Shown: positions 5,017 to 5,922 of the stretch, piece after piece | How the letters are laid out: every line of letters begins with the position of its first letter | Position numbering within the stretch: position 1 is the first letter of the stretch | Source of the DNA: Rhodocyclales bacterium | GTDB taxonomy: Bacteria; Pseudomonadota; Gammaproteobacteria; Burkholderiales; Rhodocyclaceae | Reading direction: 5' to 3' | DNA: 5,922 nt | Assembly (NCBI GenBank): GCA_021286885.1 | Contig: JAJTBM010000207.1 | Location: 1-5,922, forward strand | The notes under the pieces: model-generated | The model's input: the letters and a program-made list of their open reading frames with translations, nothing else | The model's database searches: none | Told to the model about the DNA's origin: nothing | Made by a program: the position numbers and the translations under genes

Positions 5017-5922
5017 ATGCACCCGCGCAACAAGAATGCCGACGGCTATGACCTGGCCGCCCTGTGCGCCACCTCGGCGGCCCTCGCCAAGTACCTGAAA
5101 ACCAGCCCGGCCGGGACGCCGACCCTGGATTTCGCCAACCCGGCGGCGGTCAAGGCCCTGAACCGGGCCCTGCTGCTGCACCACTACGGCATCCAGGGCT
5201 GGGACATTCCCCAGGGCTACCTGTGCCCGCCGATTCCCGGCCGGGCCGATTACCTGCATGTGCTGGCCGACCTGTTGGCCAGCTGCAACAAGCAGCGCAT
5301 ACCCACCGGCCCCGGCCTGCGCGGGCTGGACATCGGCACCGGCGCCAACCTGGTGTATCCCCTGATCGGTCAGGCCGAATACGGCTGGTCCTTTCTGGGC
5401 GTGGACATCGACGCGGCGGCCCTGGCCAATGGCGGGAAAATCCTGGCGAAGAATCCCGCTGCTGCTGCGGCCATCGAGCTGCGCCACCAGCCGGTGTGGG
5501 AACACATCTTCACCGGCATCCTGCGCTCCGGGGAGCGTTTCGACTTTTCCCTGTGCAATCCGCCCTTTCATGGCTCTCCTGACGAGGTGCTGGCGGTCAG
5601 TCAGCGCAAGTGGAACCAGCTGGGCAAGCCGGGGGCAAAGCGGGGGGCGGCCCAGCCCCGCCTCAACTTCGGCGGCGGCGGCACCGAGCTCTGGTGCGAA
5701 GGGGGCGAGCGGGCCTTCATCAGGACCATGATCGAGGAAAGCGCCCGGATTCCGAAGCGGGTGCTGTGGTTCACCACCCTGGTTTCCAAGGCCGACAACC
5801 TGGTGCCCATCGAGGCGGCCCTGAAGCAGGCCCGGGTGGTGGAGTCGCGCATCCTGCCCATGGCCCAGGGGCAGAAACAGAGCCGGGTGGTGGCCTGGAC
5901 CTTCTGCGGCAACGGGGAACGG
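5017..5922 (+). CDS. rlmF: 23S rRNA (adenine(1618)-N(6))-methyltransferase, partial at the C-terminus
   Basis: RlmF (YbiN) uses SAM to methylate N6 of A1618 in 23S rRNA during ribosome assembly in the cytoplasm. From the ATG at 5017 the frame stays open for 302 codons to the window end with no stop. The family's N-terminal signature is clear: MHPRNKNADGYDLAAL, then LDFANPAAVKALNRALL (37-53) and YGIQGWDIPQGYLCPPIPGR (57-76). SAM motif I is LDIGTGANLVYP (104-115), D130 in LGVDID is the acidic motif II residue, and the N6-adenine catalytic motif is NPPF (181-184). A glycine-rich block, NFGGGGTELWCEGGE (217-231), is also typical of the family. The E. coli protein is 308 residues, and the last visible block, SRVVAWTF (289-296), lies near its end, so only a few residues are missing. 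It is transcribed away from the ATPase operon. The antisense frame across 4918-5571 is a mirror frame. Confidence 0.93.
   Translation, partial: MHPRNKNADGYDLAALCATSAALAKYLKTSPAGTPTLDFANPAAVKALNRALLLHHYGIQGWDIPQGYLCPPIPGRADYLHVLADLLASCNKQRIPTGPGLRGLDIGTGANLVYPLIGQAEYGWSFLGVDIDAAALANGGKILAKNPAAAAAIELRHQPVWEHIFTGILRSGERFDFSLCNPPFHGSPDEVLAVSQRKWNQLGKPGAKRGAAQPRLNFGGGGTELWCEGGERAFIRTMIEESARIPKRVLWFTTLVSKADNLVPIEAALKQARVVESRILPMAQGQKQSRVVAWTFCGNGER

Noticed and set aside
3470..5098. Plus-strand open frame of 542 residues antisense to the ATPase
   Set aside because: Its product is rich in Gly/His/Val/Gln as expected of the mirror frame of a GC-rich gene; the minus strand carries the AAA motifs. The frame also runs into the start of rlmF out of frame.
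4918..5571. Minus-strand open frame of 217 residues over the start of rlmF
   Set aside because: Antisense mirror of rlmF, whose family signature and NPPF motif are unmistakable on the plus strand.

Overview
The window reads as high-GC proteobacterial chromosome. I suggest a betaproteobacterium, possibly Rhodocyclales-like, because of the GC-rich codon style and the presence of an RlmF-type 23S rRNA methyltransferase. This is an impression from protein style, not a database result. Four real protein-coding stretches plus one partial gene at the right edge explain most of the sequence. The long open frames antisense to them are GC-rich mirror frames.

Region 1 (1 to about 1890, minus strand) is one end of an IS91-family insertion sequence of the type that carries an accessory integrase. 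A complete 281-residue tyrosine recombinase (912-1757) is followed after 5 bases by a GTG-started HUH/Y2 transposase (906 down to the window edge). The transposase C-terminus and the oriIS end lie outside the window. The terIS side should lie upstream of the integrase, where several small dyads occur.

Region 2 (1758-2334) has no credible gene. It holds the presumed IS end, a small MITE-like inverted-repeat unit (1923-2031), a 9-bp perfect inverted repeat (2166/2215), and two tandem G-quadruplex motifs (2271-2330) directly after the stop codon of the next gene.

Region 3 (2335-4858, minus strand) looks like a two-gene operon. An AAA-type ATPase with a large N-terminal region I do not recognise comes first, and a class I SAM-dependent methyltransferase follows. 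The ATPase has intact Walker A, Walker B, sensor 1 and arginine-finger motifs. However, only 27 residues separate the Walker A lysine from the Walker B aspartate, where classical AAA modules have about 50-55. This looks like an in-frame loss of about 26 codons that removes strand beta-2 and the pore-loop segment, and it is the most unusual thing in the window.

Region 4 (4859-5922) is a 158-bp divergent intergenic region with overlapping dyads and candidate promoters for both sides, followed by rlmF on the plus strand, cut by the window end just short of its expected C-terminus. The chromosomal genes thus include two methyltransferases, one of them a known rRNA modifier, around an AAA ATPase. 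A functional link between them is only an inference from position. I found no RNA gene, CRISPR array or convincing new defence system.
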